25,148 nt of DNA from the NCBI GenBank assembly GCA_937925525.1, contig CALALS010000099.1, positions 1-25,148 of the forward strand, written 5' to 3'. The stretch's first letter is position 1. Each line of letters starts with the position of its first letter. The position numbers and the translations under genes are program-made. Origin of the DNA: an uncultured Flavobacteriales bacterium (GTDB lineage Bacteria > Bacteroidota > Bacteroidia > Flavobacteriales_E > Vicingaceae). The notes under the pieces were generated by a model. It had not been told where the DNA came from. It was given only the letters and a program-made list of their open reading frames with translations, and made no database searches. Positions 1-8,401 of this stretch are shown in pieces.

Positions 1-20
1 GGATGCTTGTGAGAGAAAAA

Positions 21-36
21 TTTAACCAAAGTTAAA
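21..36. repeat. Short perfect palindrome just upstream of the 42-650 gene
   Basis: The arms TTTAAC and GTTAAA are perfect reverse complements around a 4-nt CAAA centre. The element ends 5 nt before the ATG at 42. It could be a small operator or a weak hairpin over the translation start. It is AT-rich and short, so chance is a serious alternative. Confidence 0.35.
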
Positions 37-41
37 ATAAG

Positions 42-650
42 ATGTTCAGACTTTTTATCACATGTTTATTATGTGTCTTTTTTGTTAGATGCTCAGTTAA
101 AAGAGATATATGTTTTGATGTTAGTAAAAAAAGCCTAAGTGTTAACGATAGAAAAATTAGCGGATTACAGATTGAAGTATTTAATTTAGATTCTTTGAAG
201 GCAATTAATCATTATGGTTTAATCCATTTTAATTCAAACCCTGAAGTGGTTTACTCTGATAGAAATAAATTTTATTTAGCAATTAGTGATAAGAAATTTA
301 GTGAGCTTCAAAAGCTTGATTTTTATTCAAATAAACTTAAAAGACTTGATGATAGTCTTCAAAAAAGGTATCCATTAATTAAGTTGCCTGTAAAAATAAA
401 TTTCAATGACACGAGTAGGTTCTTAGTTGAGAAAACAATCGAAATTAATGAAGATGGATATGATTTTTCGGGCAATTACTCTCTTCAACAACTAATCGTA
501 AAAAATAAATATTACAGAATTATTTTTCAATCAAATAAAAGAGAGGATGAGTTGTGGGTTGAGTTTAAAACAAATGAAAAAAATGATGTTATATATTGGA
601 AAACAGTTAATATGTGTGTTGGACGAATAATTCCTCCGAGAAAATTATAA
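42..650 (+). CDS. Small secreted or lipoprotein-like hypothetical protein
   Basis: This 202-residue protein is not recognised as a known family. The N-terminus has a hydrophobic stretch (about residues 3-15) followed by Cys17 in the context FFVRC. That resembles a lipoprotein signal peptide, but Arg at -1 is not a normal lipobox residue, so lipid anchoring is doubtful and plain secretion or an uncleaved anchor is possible. The rest is charged, Lys/Asn-rich and has no clear repeat or catalytic motif. Base composition is very AT-rich: 80 G/C in 300 bases by hand count over 181-480, about 27%. The gene converges on the sensor-phosphatase gene, with only 10 nt between the stop codons and no terminator hairpin visible. 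The ATG at 42 is the first start and sits after an A-rich stretch, as is usual in Bacteroidota. What lies upstream is outside the window. Confidence 0.7.
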   Translation: MFRLFITCLLCVFFVRCSVKRDICFDVSKKSLSVNDRKISGLQIEVFNLDSLKAINHYGLIHFNSNPEVVYSDRNKFYLAISDKKFSELQKLDFYSNKLKRLDDSLQKRYPLIKLPVKINFNDTSRFLVEKTIEINEDGYDFSGNYSLQQLIVKNKYYRIIFQSNKREDELWVEFKTNEKNDVIYWKTVNMCVGRIIPPRKL

Positions 651-660
651 CTTGATTAAC

Positions 661-3600
661 TTACAACCTACTTCCAATTACTACAATATCATCTACCTGT
701 TCCAGTGGTCCTCTCCAGCTTTTTAGTTCGGTCAGTAATTTTTCTTTTTGTTCTTCCATGCTCAAATCGTTTATGCTTAAGAACAATCGTTTCAGGTTTT
801 TGTACATAAACTTTTTGCCTTTGTCTCCGCCAAACTGGTCGGCATAACCGTCAGAGAAAAGGTAAATGGTGTCGCCTTCTTTTAACTTAAATCGGTGGCT
901 TTTAAATTCTTTTTTCTCATCGGAATAACTACCAATCGGGAAGCGGTCGCCTTTTATTTCATAAAGCATCAGTCCGTTTTCGGTCATATTTGGTTCTACT
1001 TCTTCTCCATCCAATACTTCCAGTTGGTCTTTGCTAATAATGTAAATCGGGTTGTAAGCTCCAGCATATTCCAGTATTTTATTGTTGGGGTCAAAAGCGC
1101 AAAGCGCCATGTCCATGCCGTCTTTTACGGCAGCATCGGCTTTTTGCCTCAAGGTATCGGAAACGCCTTTGTTCAATTCATTTAAAATAGAAGCGGGTTC
1201 GGTAATGCCGTATTCTCCCACAATTTTGTCTAACAAATTATGTCCCACAATACTCATAAATGCGCCCGGTACGCCATGTCCGGTGCAATCTACGGCAGCA
1301 AAAAGCGCTTTGTTGTCTTTGGTGGCGAGCCAGTAAAAGTCACCGCTTACAATGTCTTTGGGCTGAAACAATACAAAGGTTTTTTTCAGTTCGTTTACAA
1401 AAAGTTGGTGGTCGGGCAAAATGGCTTCTTGTATTCGTTTGGCATAGGTAATACTATCTATAATATCTTTGTTTTTGCTTTCAATCTCTTTGCTTTTTTC
1501 CACTACTTCTTCGGTACGTTCTTGTACTTTTTCTTCCAATACTTTTTTCTCTTTGATGAGCGCTTTCTCTCTTAGTTTAATAAATATCACTATGGCAATT
1601 ATGAGTAAAATGGCACAGGTAACAATAAACCAGGTACGCTGCCATAGCGGAGGGATAATGCTAAAACTATACGTTACGGGTGTAGAATTCCATACTCCGT
1701 GATTGTTGCAGGCAATTACTTTAAAGGTGTAATTACCGGGCGGGAGAGGAGAGTAGGTAACGTAAGTTTGTTGTGTGGCGGGTCGCCAGTCTTCTTCAAG
1801 ACCTTCCAGCATTACTTTAAAATACACTTCATCAGGGTTGGTAATGCAAATACTACTGTAATTAAACACAATGGATTTTTCCTGATAATTAAGCTCTAGT
1901 CCGGGAGTCATTTTACGCTCTTCCAGGTTTACTTTAAAGCCTGTGATTTTGGTTAGCGGCTCTAAGGTGTTTTCTTTTACTAATTGTGTGTTTACTCTCA
2001 CGGCACCGTCTATCGTCCCGAACCAAAGGTTGCCGCTTTCATCTTTGTAGGTGGCATTGTGTTTAGATTCAATGCCCACATAACCCATTTTATCGGTAAA
2101 GGAGAAGAAGCGGTTTTGGGCAACATCGTATTTGTTTAAGCCTTTATTCGTTCCTATCCATATGTTTCCTTCATTATCAATATTCAATAGAGAAATGTAG
2201 TCCGACAGCATACCGTCATTAATGGTGTATTGCTGAATAAGTTTGCTGCCGTCATATACAAATACACCTTTACCTTCCGTTCCAATCCAAAGGTTTCCTT
2301 TAGCATCTTCTACAAATGATGTAGGCGTCATTTTTATATTCAGCTTGACGGCCGAAATTTGGTCATCGTCTATTTTAGAAAAACCTCTTCCTCTTGCGCC
2401 CACCCAAACCATGTTTTTGGAGTCAGTATAAATGGCTGAAATTTCATTACCCGATAAACCGTTTGATTGCGTGAGTCTGGCTACCTTTTGATTGTCAATT
2501 TCATAATATACCAGACCGTCAGTAGTTCCTATCCATAAGTTATTGCTTTTATCAACATCTAAAGCAGTAATTAATGGTTGACTCATGTAAGAGTTAATCA
2601 TGAAGTTGATTTCGAAACGTTGACGAGCTTCGTTAAACTTCATTACGCCACCGCCCCAGGTTCCAATCCAGATGTTTTTGTTTTTATCTGTTTTGATAAA
2701 GCGAACTTCTTCATAGAAAAGGCCGTTGTTTTGGTTGTAGCTTTTAATCGGTTTTGAATTATTTAAAACAGAAATTCCTTTGTTGGTACCCAGCCAGTGG
2801 TTGCCGTTTCTGTCAATAGTAATTGCCCAAACCTGATTGTCAATCAATCCGGTTTCTTTGTCAAACGAAACAAATTGTGCTCCTTTGAATACAAACAATC
2901 CATTTTCTTTAGAACCGATAAGTATGTTTCCTTCACGGTCTTCAAAAATGCAGCGGATGTAATTGTCTTTTAATCCGTTTTTATTATTTAGGTTAGTGAT
3001 TTTACCCTCTTTTATTTTACTTATTCCTTCGCCCCATGTGCCTACCCAGATGGTTCCCTGGCTGTCTTCAGATATGGTGCTAATAAAATTAGAGGCAATG
3101 CCGTCTCTTACGTCATATATTTTCAGTTCATTACTTTTTGCGTTTAAGTGATAAAGTCCGCCATTATAAGAACCAAACCATATATCTTTATTTTTTGCCT
3201 GATACATGTAGGTAATTTGAAAATAGGTGGGCATTTTTTCAACCTTGAATGGTTTGAATTCATCACTTGCGGAAATGTAATACCTTACGCCAACGTTCGT
3301 TAAAAAGCAGACTTTTCCGGTATTCAGTATCATTACCTGAAATACTAAATCGCTTAATCCTTCTTGCCCTTTGTATTGCTTAAAATTTATCTTATTGATT
3401 TCCGCATTATAGAAATCGGATACTTTTAAAGCTCCTTCACCATGAGAGCTTACCCAAAGATTTCCTTCATCATCTTCGGTAAAGGAAGTGATGTCCGCAC
3501 TCATGTTTAACATGATTTCAAACGTTCCGTTTTTCATTCTGGTAACGCCACCATTGGTGTGTCCCAGCCACATATTTCCGATACTATCAATATGAATAGC

Positions 3601-3858
3601 TCTCACAGAGCCATCAGCCAATCCGTCTTCGGTGGTGTAATTGATAAATTCTTTTCCGTCAAAACGGGAAAGTCCGCTAGCTGTACCCAGCCACAACACA
3701 CCGCTTTTGTCTTGTGTAATGGCATATACACTTGATTGTGCTAAGCCCTCTTTTACATTATAATTATCGAAATGAAATTTTTGCCCGATAGCATTTAGTG
3801 CAAAGACAAAAAATAAAAAGCCTACAAAAAGAGTACGAATAGAAGAAAGTTTATTCAT
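661..3858 (-). CDS. Two-component-regulator-type propeller / Y_Y_Y sensor with SpoIIE PP2C phosphatase
   Basis: This 1065-residue single-span membrane sensor should signal inward by dephosphorylating a Ser/Thr-phosphorylated partner. Residues 1-25 form a signal peptide or N-terminal anchor. From about 33 to 640 there are many propeller blades with recurring IWIGT/MWLGH-type motifs (Reg_prop), followed by a Y_Y_Y beta-sandwich at about 665-735. A transmembrane helix lies at about 742-762, a Lys/Glu-rich coiled coil at about 763-797, and the SpoIIE/PP2C domain from about 798 to the end. Metal-binding phosphatase motifs are intact: SGDF 838-841, DCTGHG beginning at Asp857, SDG 1002-1004 and the Asp pair 1056-1057. 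The layout puts the propeller in the periplasm and the phosphatase in the cytoplasm. There is no histidine kinase or HTH domain, unlike classic hybrid two-component sensors with the same propeller. The gene starts 8 nt after the caspase-like gene stops, so the two are very likely co-transcribed. The phosphatase end is clearly GC-richer than its surroundings. The ligand and the phosphoprotein target cannot be inferred from the sequence. Confidence 0.93.
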   Translation of the reverse strand: MNKLSSIRTLFVGFLFFVFALNAIGQKFHFDNYNVKEGLAQSSVYAITQDKSGVLWLGTASGLSRFDGKEFINYTTEDGLADGSVRAIHIDSIGNMWLGHTNGGVTRMKNGTFEIMLNMSADITSFTEDDEGNLWVSSHGEGALKVSDFYNAEINKINFKQYKGQEGLSDLVFQVMILNTGKVCFLTNVGVRYYISASDEFKPFKVEKMPTYFQITYMYQAKNKDIWFGSYNGGLYHLNAKSNELKIYDVRDGIASNFISTISEDSQGTIWVGTWGEGISKIKEGKITNLNNKNGLKDNYIRCIFEDREGNILIGSKENGLFVFKGAQFVSFDKETGLIDNQVWAITIDRNGNHWLGTNKGISVLNNSKPIKSYNQNNGLFYEEVRFIKTDKNKNIWIGTWGGGVMKFNEARQRFEINFMINSYMSQPLITALDVDKSNNLWIGTTDGLVYYEIDNQKVARLTQSNGLSGNEISAIYTDSKNMVWVGARGRGFSKIDDDQISAVKLNIKMTPTSFVEDAKGNLWIGTEGKGVFVYDGSKLIQQYTINDGMLSDYISLLNIDNEGNIWIGTNKGLNKYDVAQNRFFSFTDKMGYVGIESKHNATYKDESGNLWFGTIDGAVRVNTQLVKENTLEPLTKITGFKVNLEERKMTPGLELNYQEKSIVFNYSSICITNPDEVYFKVMLEGLEEDWRPATQQTYVTYSPLPPGNYTFKVIACNNHGVWNSTPVTYSFSIIPPLWQRTWFIVTCAILLIIAIVIFIKLREKALIKEKKVLEEKVQERTEEVVEKSKEIESKNKDIIDSITYAKRIQEAILPDHQLFVNELKKTFVLFQPKDIVSGDFYWLATKDNKALFAAVDCTGHGVPGAFMSIVGHNLLDKIVGEYGITEPASILNELNKGVSDTLRQKADAAVKDGMDMALCAFDPNNKILEYAGAYNPIYIISKDQLEVLDGEEVEPNMTENGLMLYEIKGDRFPIGSYSDEKKEFKSHRFKLKEGDTIYLFSDGYADQFGGDKGKKFMYKNLKRLFLSINDLSMEEQKEKLLTELKSWRGPLEQVDDIVVIGSRL

Positions 3859-3866
3859 TCTTCTTT

Positions 3867-6206
3867 TTATTTTTTAATGAAGAAGAAGGTGCCGTTTTCG
3901 TCTTCTAATCCTGCAATTTTACCAAACTTAGGTTTTTGAGCACCTCCGCTACTCACAACGGCAGAACTCACTTTTTTAACTACTGTTTCAATAGGAATAC
4001 ATGAGTTCGGGTTTCCTGATAAGGTATTGGCAAATGTTTTGGTAAACTGCGAATTATCAACAGCTAACTCATAGCCCGCAGAAGAAAATACTTGTGAGGA
4101 TTTAAACTTGGTGGCTTGCCAGTCGTTGCAACTTTTGTCTTCAGGTGTTGAACGCATGGCCTGATAAAAGGTAGGGCCGGATTCACAAGCATCTGTAATT
4201 ACTAACGTATGCGTAATGTATTTAGAATAGGCTTGCATGGATGCTTTTAAATTATTGATGTTGTAGTATGTAAACTCTTCATCTCTTTTGGCATCTGTAG
4301 GAATCCAGTAACCGGATTCATTGATAAACTTACCATGTCCCGCATACCAAACTAATAGCGAGTTTACTTTGTTGCTTCTTACTAAATCTCTTAACTCAAT
4401 GGCGAAGAATTTTTCCAGCTCATTCTTTGTCATATTTTTCTTATGAATGATGTTGTGTATTTTGTATTTAGCAAATGCAGACTTCATCATGGTTACATCT
4501 TTTGTTGGTCCGTCAAGACTTGCAAAAGATTTGTAGTCAGAGTTTTCAATAAAGATAACCCAGGTTTTCCCCATCGGATTGTCTGCTAATAAAGCAACGT
4601 TTTCTCTATTAATGGTAAATTTCTTTTCTGCTTTATTTCCAAATTGGTCTTCTGATGTGATGGTAAAGTTGTCTTTGTTTAAAATATTAATGGTTGCAGA
4701 AAATTTTGGATTGGTTTCATTTAATGTAAAGCTAGCGGTAGCTCCGTCAATCAAAATACTTTTGATTAAGCTTTTGTCTTGCATAATTCCTTCTATATAA
4801 AGAGATGGGTCATCACTATCAAGGTATATCATACCGTCATCTGAAGCGTATGGAGCAAGAAGTTTAACCACCGGTGGATCTATTTCTGTTTCCGCAATTT
4901 CGTAGTTCCAGGTTTCTTTATTGAAATAAACATCTGTGGCAGATATAGTAACGTTGTCTAAACCTTTGATTTTTACTTCTAGTTCAAATAGTGGGTTGAT
5001 GGTATCCTTATTGAACTCAGCTTCTCTTCCATTAATCTCAATAGAAGAAATATTACTTTCATCTATAATTTGCCCTTTGAAAAACATATAGTCTTTATTT
5101 CTGGAAATTTGTAACACTCCTTCTTTTGGTGAAACAGGTTCAATCATTTTAATCTCGGGCTTGTTTTCCTCTCTGTTTAAATTGTACAACCTTACTTTGG
5201 CGTCTTCATATAAGCGTTGTGCTTTAATGTCATTTGGCGACATTTTTTTTAGGGTAGAGTAATCTTTCTTAGCGTTTTTGAAATCTGCCAATAACTCATA
5301 AGCTTGTCCTCTCATGTAATACAAGTAAGAATCTTCTTTGTTTAAGTAAATAGCCTTTGAATAATCTGCAACTGCATTTTGGTATTGAGCCAATTCTTGA
5401 TAGAGTTTTCCTCTCATTAAATAATACTCATAATTTTCAGGTTTAAGCGTAATTACATTTGAAATGTCGGTAACTGCTTCTTGTTTTTTGCCGCTTGCTG
5501 CATAGACATTCGAACGAACTAAAAGAGCAGGAATATTTTTGGCATCTAGCTCCACAGCCTTATTGGCTGCTTCCAACGCTTTGTCAAACTCTTTAAGCAT
5601 TGAATTTGAGTAAGCTAATCCACTGTAAGCATCTACCATTTTAGAATCATAAAATTTAGCTCTTCCATAGTTGTAGGCAGCGTCTTTATAGTTTTTTATA
5701 CTGTCTAAAGAAGCTCCGAGTAAGAGATAGTTGTTGGCTGTTTTTTCAATTAAAACGGCTTCATTGGCATTGTCAACTGCTGCTTGAAACCTGTTTAAGT
5801 GTAAAAGAGTTCGGGTTTTGTATTCGTATGCTTCCAGATTTTTTTTGTCGTTATCTATGGCATTGGTAAATGAAGTAAGGGCATTTTGATAATCACCTTT
5901 TAGGAAATAAACTTTTCCTAAACTAAGGTGATAAGCTCCTTCTTTTTCTTTGTAGGCTGTTGCTTTTTTTAAGTCATCAACTGCTTTATCTAAATCATTA
6001 AGCGCTAAATGGCTTAAGCCTCTGTAATAGTATGCTTCATCATGGTCTGCTTTAAGATTAATAACTTGTGTAAACTCTTCAATAGCAGCTTTGTAGTCTT
6101 TCTTTTCGTAAAATTCTTCTCCGACTTTAAATATTTTGTTCGGGTTTTGTGAAAATCCGATAAAAAAGCTTGAGGCTAGAAGAACAGTTAGTACTAGTTT
6201 TTTCAT
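3867..6206 (-). CDS. Secreted TPR protein with C-terminal caspase-family (C14) peptidase domain
   Basis: This is a 779-residue exported protein. The ATG at 6206 is chosen because it begins a clean signal peptide (MKKLVLTVLLASSFFIGFSQ). The in-frame ATG at 6239 would add 11 polar residues ahead of it. Tandem TPR repeats fill about residues 23-340. Two Ig-like beta segments follow (about 350-435 and 445-535), and then a caspase/peptidase C14 fold from about 546 to the end. The catalytic pair looks intact: His624 in WYAGHGKF and Cys674 in TDACESG. Caspase-fold peptidases usually cleave after Arg/Lys or Asp. The specificity here cannot be read off, and the natural substrate is unknown. The protein should act in the periplasm or at the outer membrane. 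It is the first gene of a pair with the propeller/phosphatase sensor 8 nt downstream. It follows dnaK but is separated from it by a terminator. CHAT or gingipain-type peptidases share the fold, but the motif spacing fits C14 best. Confidence 0.92.
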   Translation of the reverse strand: MKKLVLTVLLASSFFIGFSQNPNKIFKVGEEFYEKKDYKAAIEEFTQVINLKADHDEAYYYRGLSHLALNDLDKAVDDLKKATAYKEKEGAYHLSLGKVYFLKGDYQNALTSFTNAIDNDKKNLEAYEYKTRTLLHLNRFQAAVDNANEAVLIEKTANNYLLLGASLDSIKNYKDAAYNYGRAKFYDSKMVDAYSGLAYSNSMLKEFDKALEAANKAVELDAKNIPALLVRSNVYAASGKKQEAVTDISNVITLKPENYEYYLMRGKLYQELAQYQNAVADYSKAIYLNKEDSYLYYMRGQAYELLADFKNAKKDYSTLKKMSPNDIKAQRLYEDAKVRLYNLNREENKPEIKMIEPVSPKEGVLQISRNKDYMFFKGQIIDESNISSIEINGREAEFNKDTINPLFELEVKIKGLDNVTISATDVYFNKETWNYEIAETEIDPPVVKLLAPYASDDGMIYLDSDDPSLYIEGIMQDKSLIKSILIDGATASFTLNETNPKFSATINILNKDNFTITSEDQFGNKAEKKFTINRENVALLADNPMGKTWVIFIENSDYKSFASLDGPTKDVTMMKSAFAKYKIHNIIHKKNMTKNELEKFFAIELRDLVRSNKVNSLLVWYAGHGKFINESGYWIPTDAKRDEEFTYYNINNLKASMQAYSKYITHTLVITDACESGPTFYQAMRSTPEDKSCNDWQATKFKSSQVFSSAGYELAVDNSQFTKTFANTLSGNPNSCIPIETVVKKVSSAVVSSGGAQKPKFGKIAGLEDENGTFFFIKK

Positions 6207-6284
6207 AGTTAAAAACTTATAAAAGTGATGGTTAGTCAATTGAGGATAAAGTTAAAAATAATTTAAGAAACTGACTAGCCTAGT

Positions 6285-6323
6285 TTTAAACAAACAAAGG
6301 CCGCCCATTTGGGGCAGCCTTTG
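6285..6323 (-). terminator. Rho-independent terminator of dnaK
   Basis: Arms at 6295-6306 and 6312-6323 pair as 7 bp (CAAAGGC/GCCTTTG), one mismatch and 4 bp (GCCC/GGGC), around a 5-nt loop. Reading on the minus strand, the hairpin is followed by TTTGTTTAAA, a T-rich run. It lies 27 nt past the dnaK stop codon, so it should end dnaK transcription before the caspase-like gene. Confidence 0.88.
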
Positions 6324-6349
6324 TATTTAGCCATTGACAAAAAGCAACG

Positions 6350-8263
6350 TTACTTTTTGTCGTCTTTCACCTCTTCAAAATCTACATCAGTTACTTCTTC
6401 TTGCCCATTATTAGAAGCATTAGCATTCGGCTCACCGCCACCTGCATTTGCTTGTTGTTCTTGAGCAGCTTTGTACATTTCTTCTGATGCTGCCTGGAAA
6501 ACAGTATTTAGTTTTTCAAGTGCAGTTTCAATTTGAGGTATGTCTTTAGCTTCATGTGCTTTTTTCAATTCAGCCAAAGCATCTTCAATTGGTTGTTTTT
6601 TGTCGGCTGGTATTTTATCTCCATACTCTTTTAATTGTTTTTCAGTTTGGAAAATCATACTGTCTGCCTGATTAATTTTTTCAACCGTTTCTTTGGCTTT
6701 TTTATCTTCTTCAGCATTTGCTTCAGCCTCTCTCTTCATTTTTTCAATTTCTTCTTGGCTTAAGCCTGAAGAAGCTTCAATTCTAATGGATTGCTCTTTT
6801 CCGGTAGCTTTATCTTTAGCTGATACGTTTAAGATACCATTGGCATCAATATCAAATGTTACTTCAATTTGAGGAACACCTCTTGGTGCAGGCGGAATAT
6901 CAGTTAAATGGAATCTACCGATAGTTTTATTTCCGTTTGCCATTGGTCTTTCTCCTTGAAGTACATGTATTTCAACAGACGGCTGATTGTCAGCCGCTGT
7001 AGAGAAAACTTGTGATTTCTTAGTAGGAATGGTAGTGTTTGCTTCAATCAGCTTAGTCATAACGCCCCCCATTGTTTCAATACCAAGCGAAAGAGGAGTT
7101 ACATCAAGTAACAATACATCTTTTACCTCTCCGGTTAAAATTCCTCCTTGTATTGCCGCACCAATTGCAACTACTTCGTCAGGGTTTACACCTTTAGAAG
7201 GGTCTTTTCCGAAGAATTTTTTAACTGCTTCTTGAACGGCAGGTATTCTTGTAGAACCACCCACTAAAATGATTTCGTTGATATCATTTACAGTTAAACC
7301 TGCATTTTTAAGCGCTGATTTGCATGGTTCAATGGTTCTTTTAATTAAGTCGTCAACTAATTGCTCAAACTTAGCTCTTGTTAAAGTTTTAACTAGGTGT
7401 TTCGGACCACTGTTGGTAGCTGTTATATAAGGTAAGTTAATTTCAGATTGAGCAGTGCTTGATAATTCAATTTTTGCTTTTTCAGCAGCTTCTTTAAGTC
7501 TTTGAAGCGCCATAGCATCTTGTTTTAAATCAATTCCTTCAGCAGCTTTAAACTCGTCTGCTAACCAGTCAATAATTTTTTGGTCAAAGTCGTCTCCACC
7601 TAAATGTGTATCACCATCAGTAGATTTTACTTCAAACACACCGTCACCTAATTCAAGAACGGAAACGTCATGCGTACCACCACCACAGTCAAAGACAACA
7701 ATTTTCATGTCTTTATCTCTTTTATCTAAACCATAAGCTAAAGATGCTGCGGTTGGCTCATTAATGATTCTTCTTACTTTAAGTCCTGCAATTTCACCAG
7801 CTTCTTTTGTTGCCTGGCGTTGTGCGTCATTAAAGTAAGCAGGAACTGTAATTACAGCTTCAGTCACGGTTGTACCAAGATAATCTTCGGCAGTTTTTTT
7901 CATTTTTTGTAGCACCATTGCTGATATTTCTTGAGGGGTATAAAGCCTTCCGTCAATATCTACTCTTGGTGTATTGTTTTCACCTTTCACCACTTTGTAG
8001 GCTACTCTTTTTACTTCTTCTGCAACTTGGTCAAAGGATTCTCCCATAAATCTTTTTATGGAGTAGATGGTTTTTGTTGGGTTAGTGATTGCCTGTCTTT
8101 TAGCCGGATCACCAACTGCTCTTTCGCCACCTTCTAAAAATCCTATTATTGAAGGAGTTGTTCTTTTACCTTCGCTATTCGGAATAACAACCGGTTCGTT
8201 ACCCTCCATCACTGAAACACAAGAGTTGGTTGTTCCTAAATCTATGCCTATTACTTTACTCAT
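6350..8263 (-). CDS. dnaK: Hsp70 chaperone DnaK
   Basis: This cytoplasmic ATP-dependent chaperone folds and refolds proteins with DnaJ and GrpE. The 637-residue length is normal. The N-terminal nucleotide-binding domain carries IGIDLGTTNSCVSVMEG (5-21), PAYFNDAQRQATK (about 141-153) and the adenosine motif ILVGGSTRIPAV. The VLLLDVTPLSLGIETMGG linker leads into the substrate-binding domain (about 390-505), followed by a helical lid and an acidic tail ending EEVTDVDFEEVKDDKK, close to the usual EEVxDVDFEEVKDDKK ending of Bacteroidota DnaK. One oddity is that the second phosphate motif (residues 192-199) reads DCGGGTHD instead of the usual DLGGGTFD. I recall GGGTHD variants in some Flavobacteriia, so this is probably lineage variation rather than loss of function. 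No grpE or dnaJ is adjacent; the only J-protein in the window, at 18894-19898, is membrane-bound. A repeat-rich region precedes the start and a hairpin terminator follows the stop. Confidence 0.99.
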   Translation of the reverse strand: MSKVIGIDLGTTNSCVSVMEGNEPVVIPNSEGKRTTPSIIGFLEGGERAVGDPAKRQAITNPTKTIYSIKRFMGESFDQVAEEVKRVAYKVVKGENNTPRVDIDGRLYTPQEISAMVLQKMKKTAEDYLGTTVTEAVITVPAYFNDAQRQATKEAGEIAGLKVRRIINEPTAASLAYGLDKRDKDMKIVVFDCGGGTHDVSVLELGDGVFEVKSTDGDTHLGGDDFDQKIIDWLADEFKAAEGIDLKQDAMALQRLKEAAEKAKIELSSTAQSEINLPYITATNSGPKHLVKTLTRAKFEQLVDDLIKRTIEPCKSALKNAGLTVNDINEIILVGGSTRIPAVQEAVKKFFGKDPSKGVNPDEVVAIGAAIQGGILTGEVKDVLLLDVTPLSLGIETMGGVMTKLIEANTTIPTKKSQVFSTAADNQPSVEIHVLQGERPMANGNKTIGRFHLTDIPPAPRGVPQIEVTFDIDANGILNVSAKDKATGKEQSIRIEASSGLSQEEIEKMKREAEANAEEDKKAKETVEKINQADSMIFQTEKQLKEYGDKIPADKKQPIEDALAELKKAHEAKDIPQIETALEKLNTVFQAASEEMYKAAQEQQANAGGGEPNANASNNGQEEVTDVDFEEVKDDKK

Positions 8264-8303
8264 TTTATATAGTTTTAATTTTTAACAAATAATTTGAACT
8301 TCA

Positions 8304-8400
8304 TTTGTCAATGACTATGCCATTAGAATAAAATGTAAATCCTGTCAGTTTTTTATGAAATACTAGTAAAATAAGGTGACAAATACTGACAAAAGGTCAG
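8304..8400 (-). promoter_or_regulatory. Upstream region of dnaK with repeated TGACAAA / GTCAG motifs
   Basis: The 138-nt gap before dnaK holds TGACAAA at 8377-8383 and again at 8387-8393, exactly 10 bp apart. The reverse complement TTTGTCA is at 8304-8310. CTGAC-N5-GTCAG is a perfect palindrome at 8386-8400. TGTCAGT (8343-8349) is the inverse of ACTGACA (8385-8391). One-turn spacing suggests a protein-binding operator, plausibly for heat-shock control. The classic CIRCE element (TTAGCACTC-N9-GAGTGCTAA) is absent. I could not place a convincing TAnnTTTG box here. Confidence 0.55.
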
Positions 8401-8401
8401 A

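Noticed and set aside
1..41. End of an upstream gene at the window edge
   Set aside because: All three forward frames close within 35 bases and too little sequence is present to identify anything.
895..1575. Several open frames opposite the phosphatase domain
   Set aside because: They overlap a well-supported gene, are low-complexity and aromatic-rich in composition, and have no recognisable domain.
6207..6239. Upstream in-frame ATG for the caspase-like gene
   Set aside because: It would place 11 polar residues ahead of a clean signal peptide that starts at 6206.
8264..8401. CIRCE/HrcA operator before dnaK
   Set aside because: No TTAGCACTC or GAGTGCTAA sequence is present; the repeats found are of a different type.
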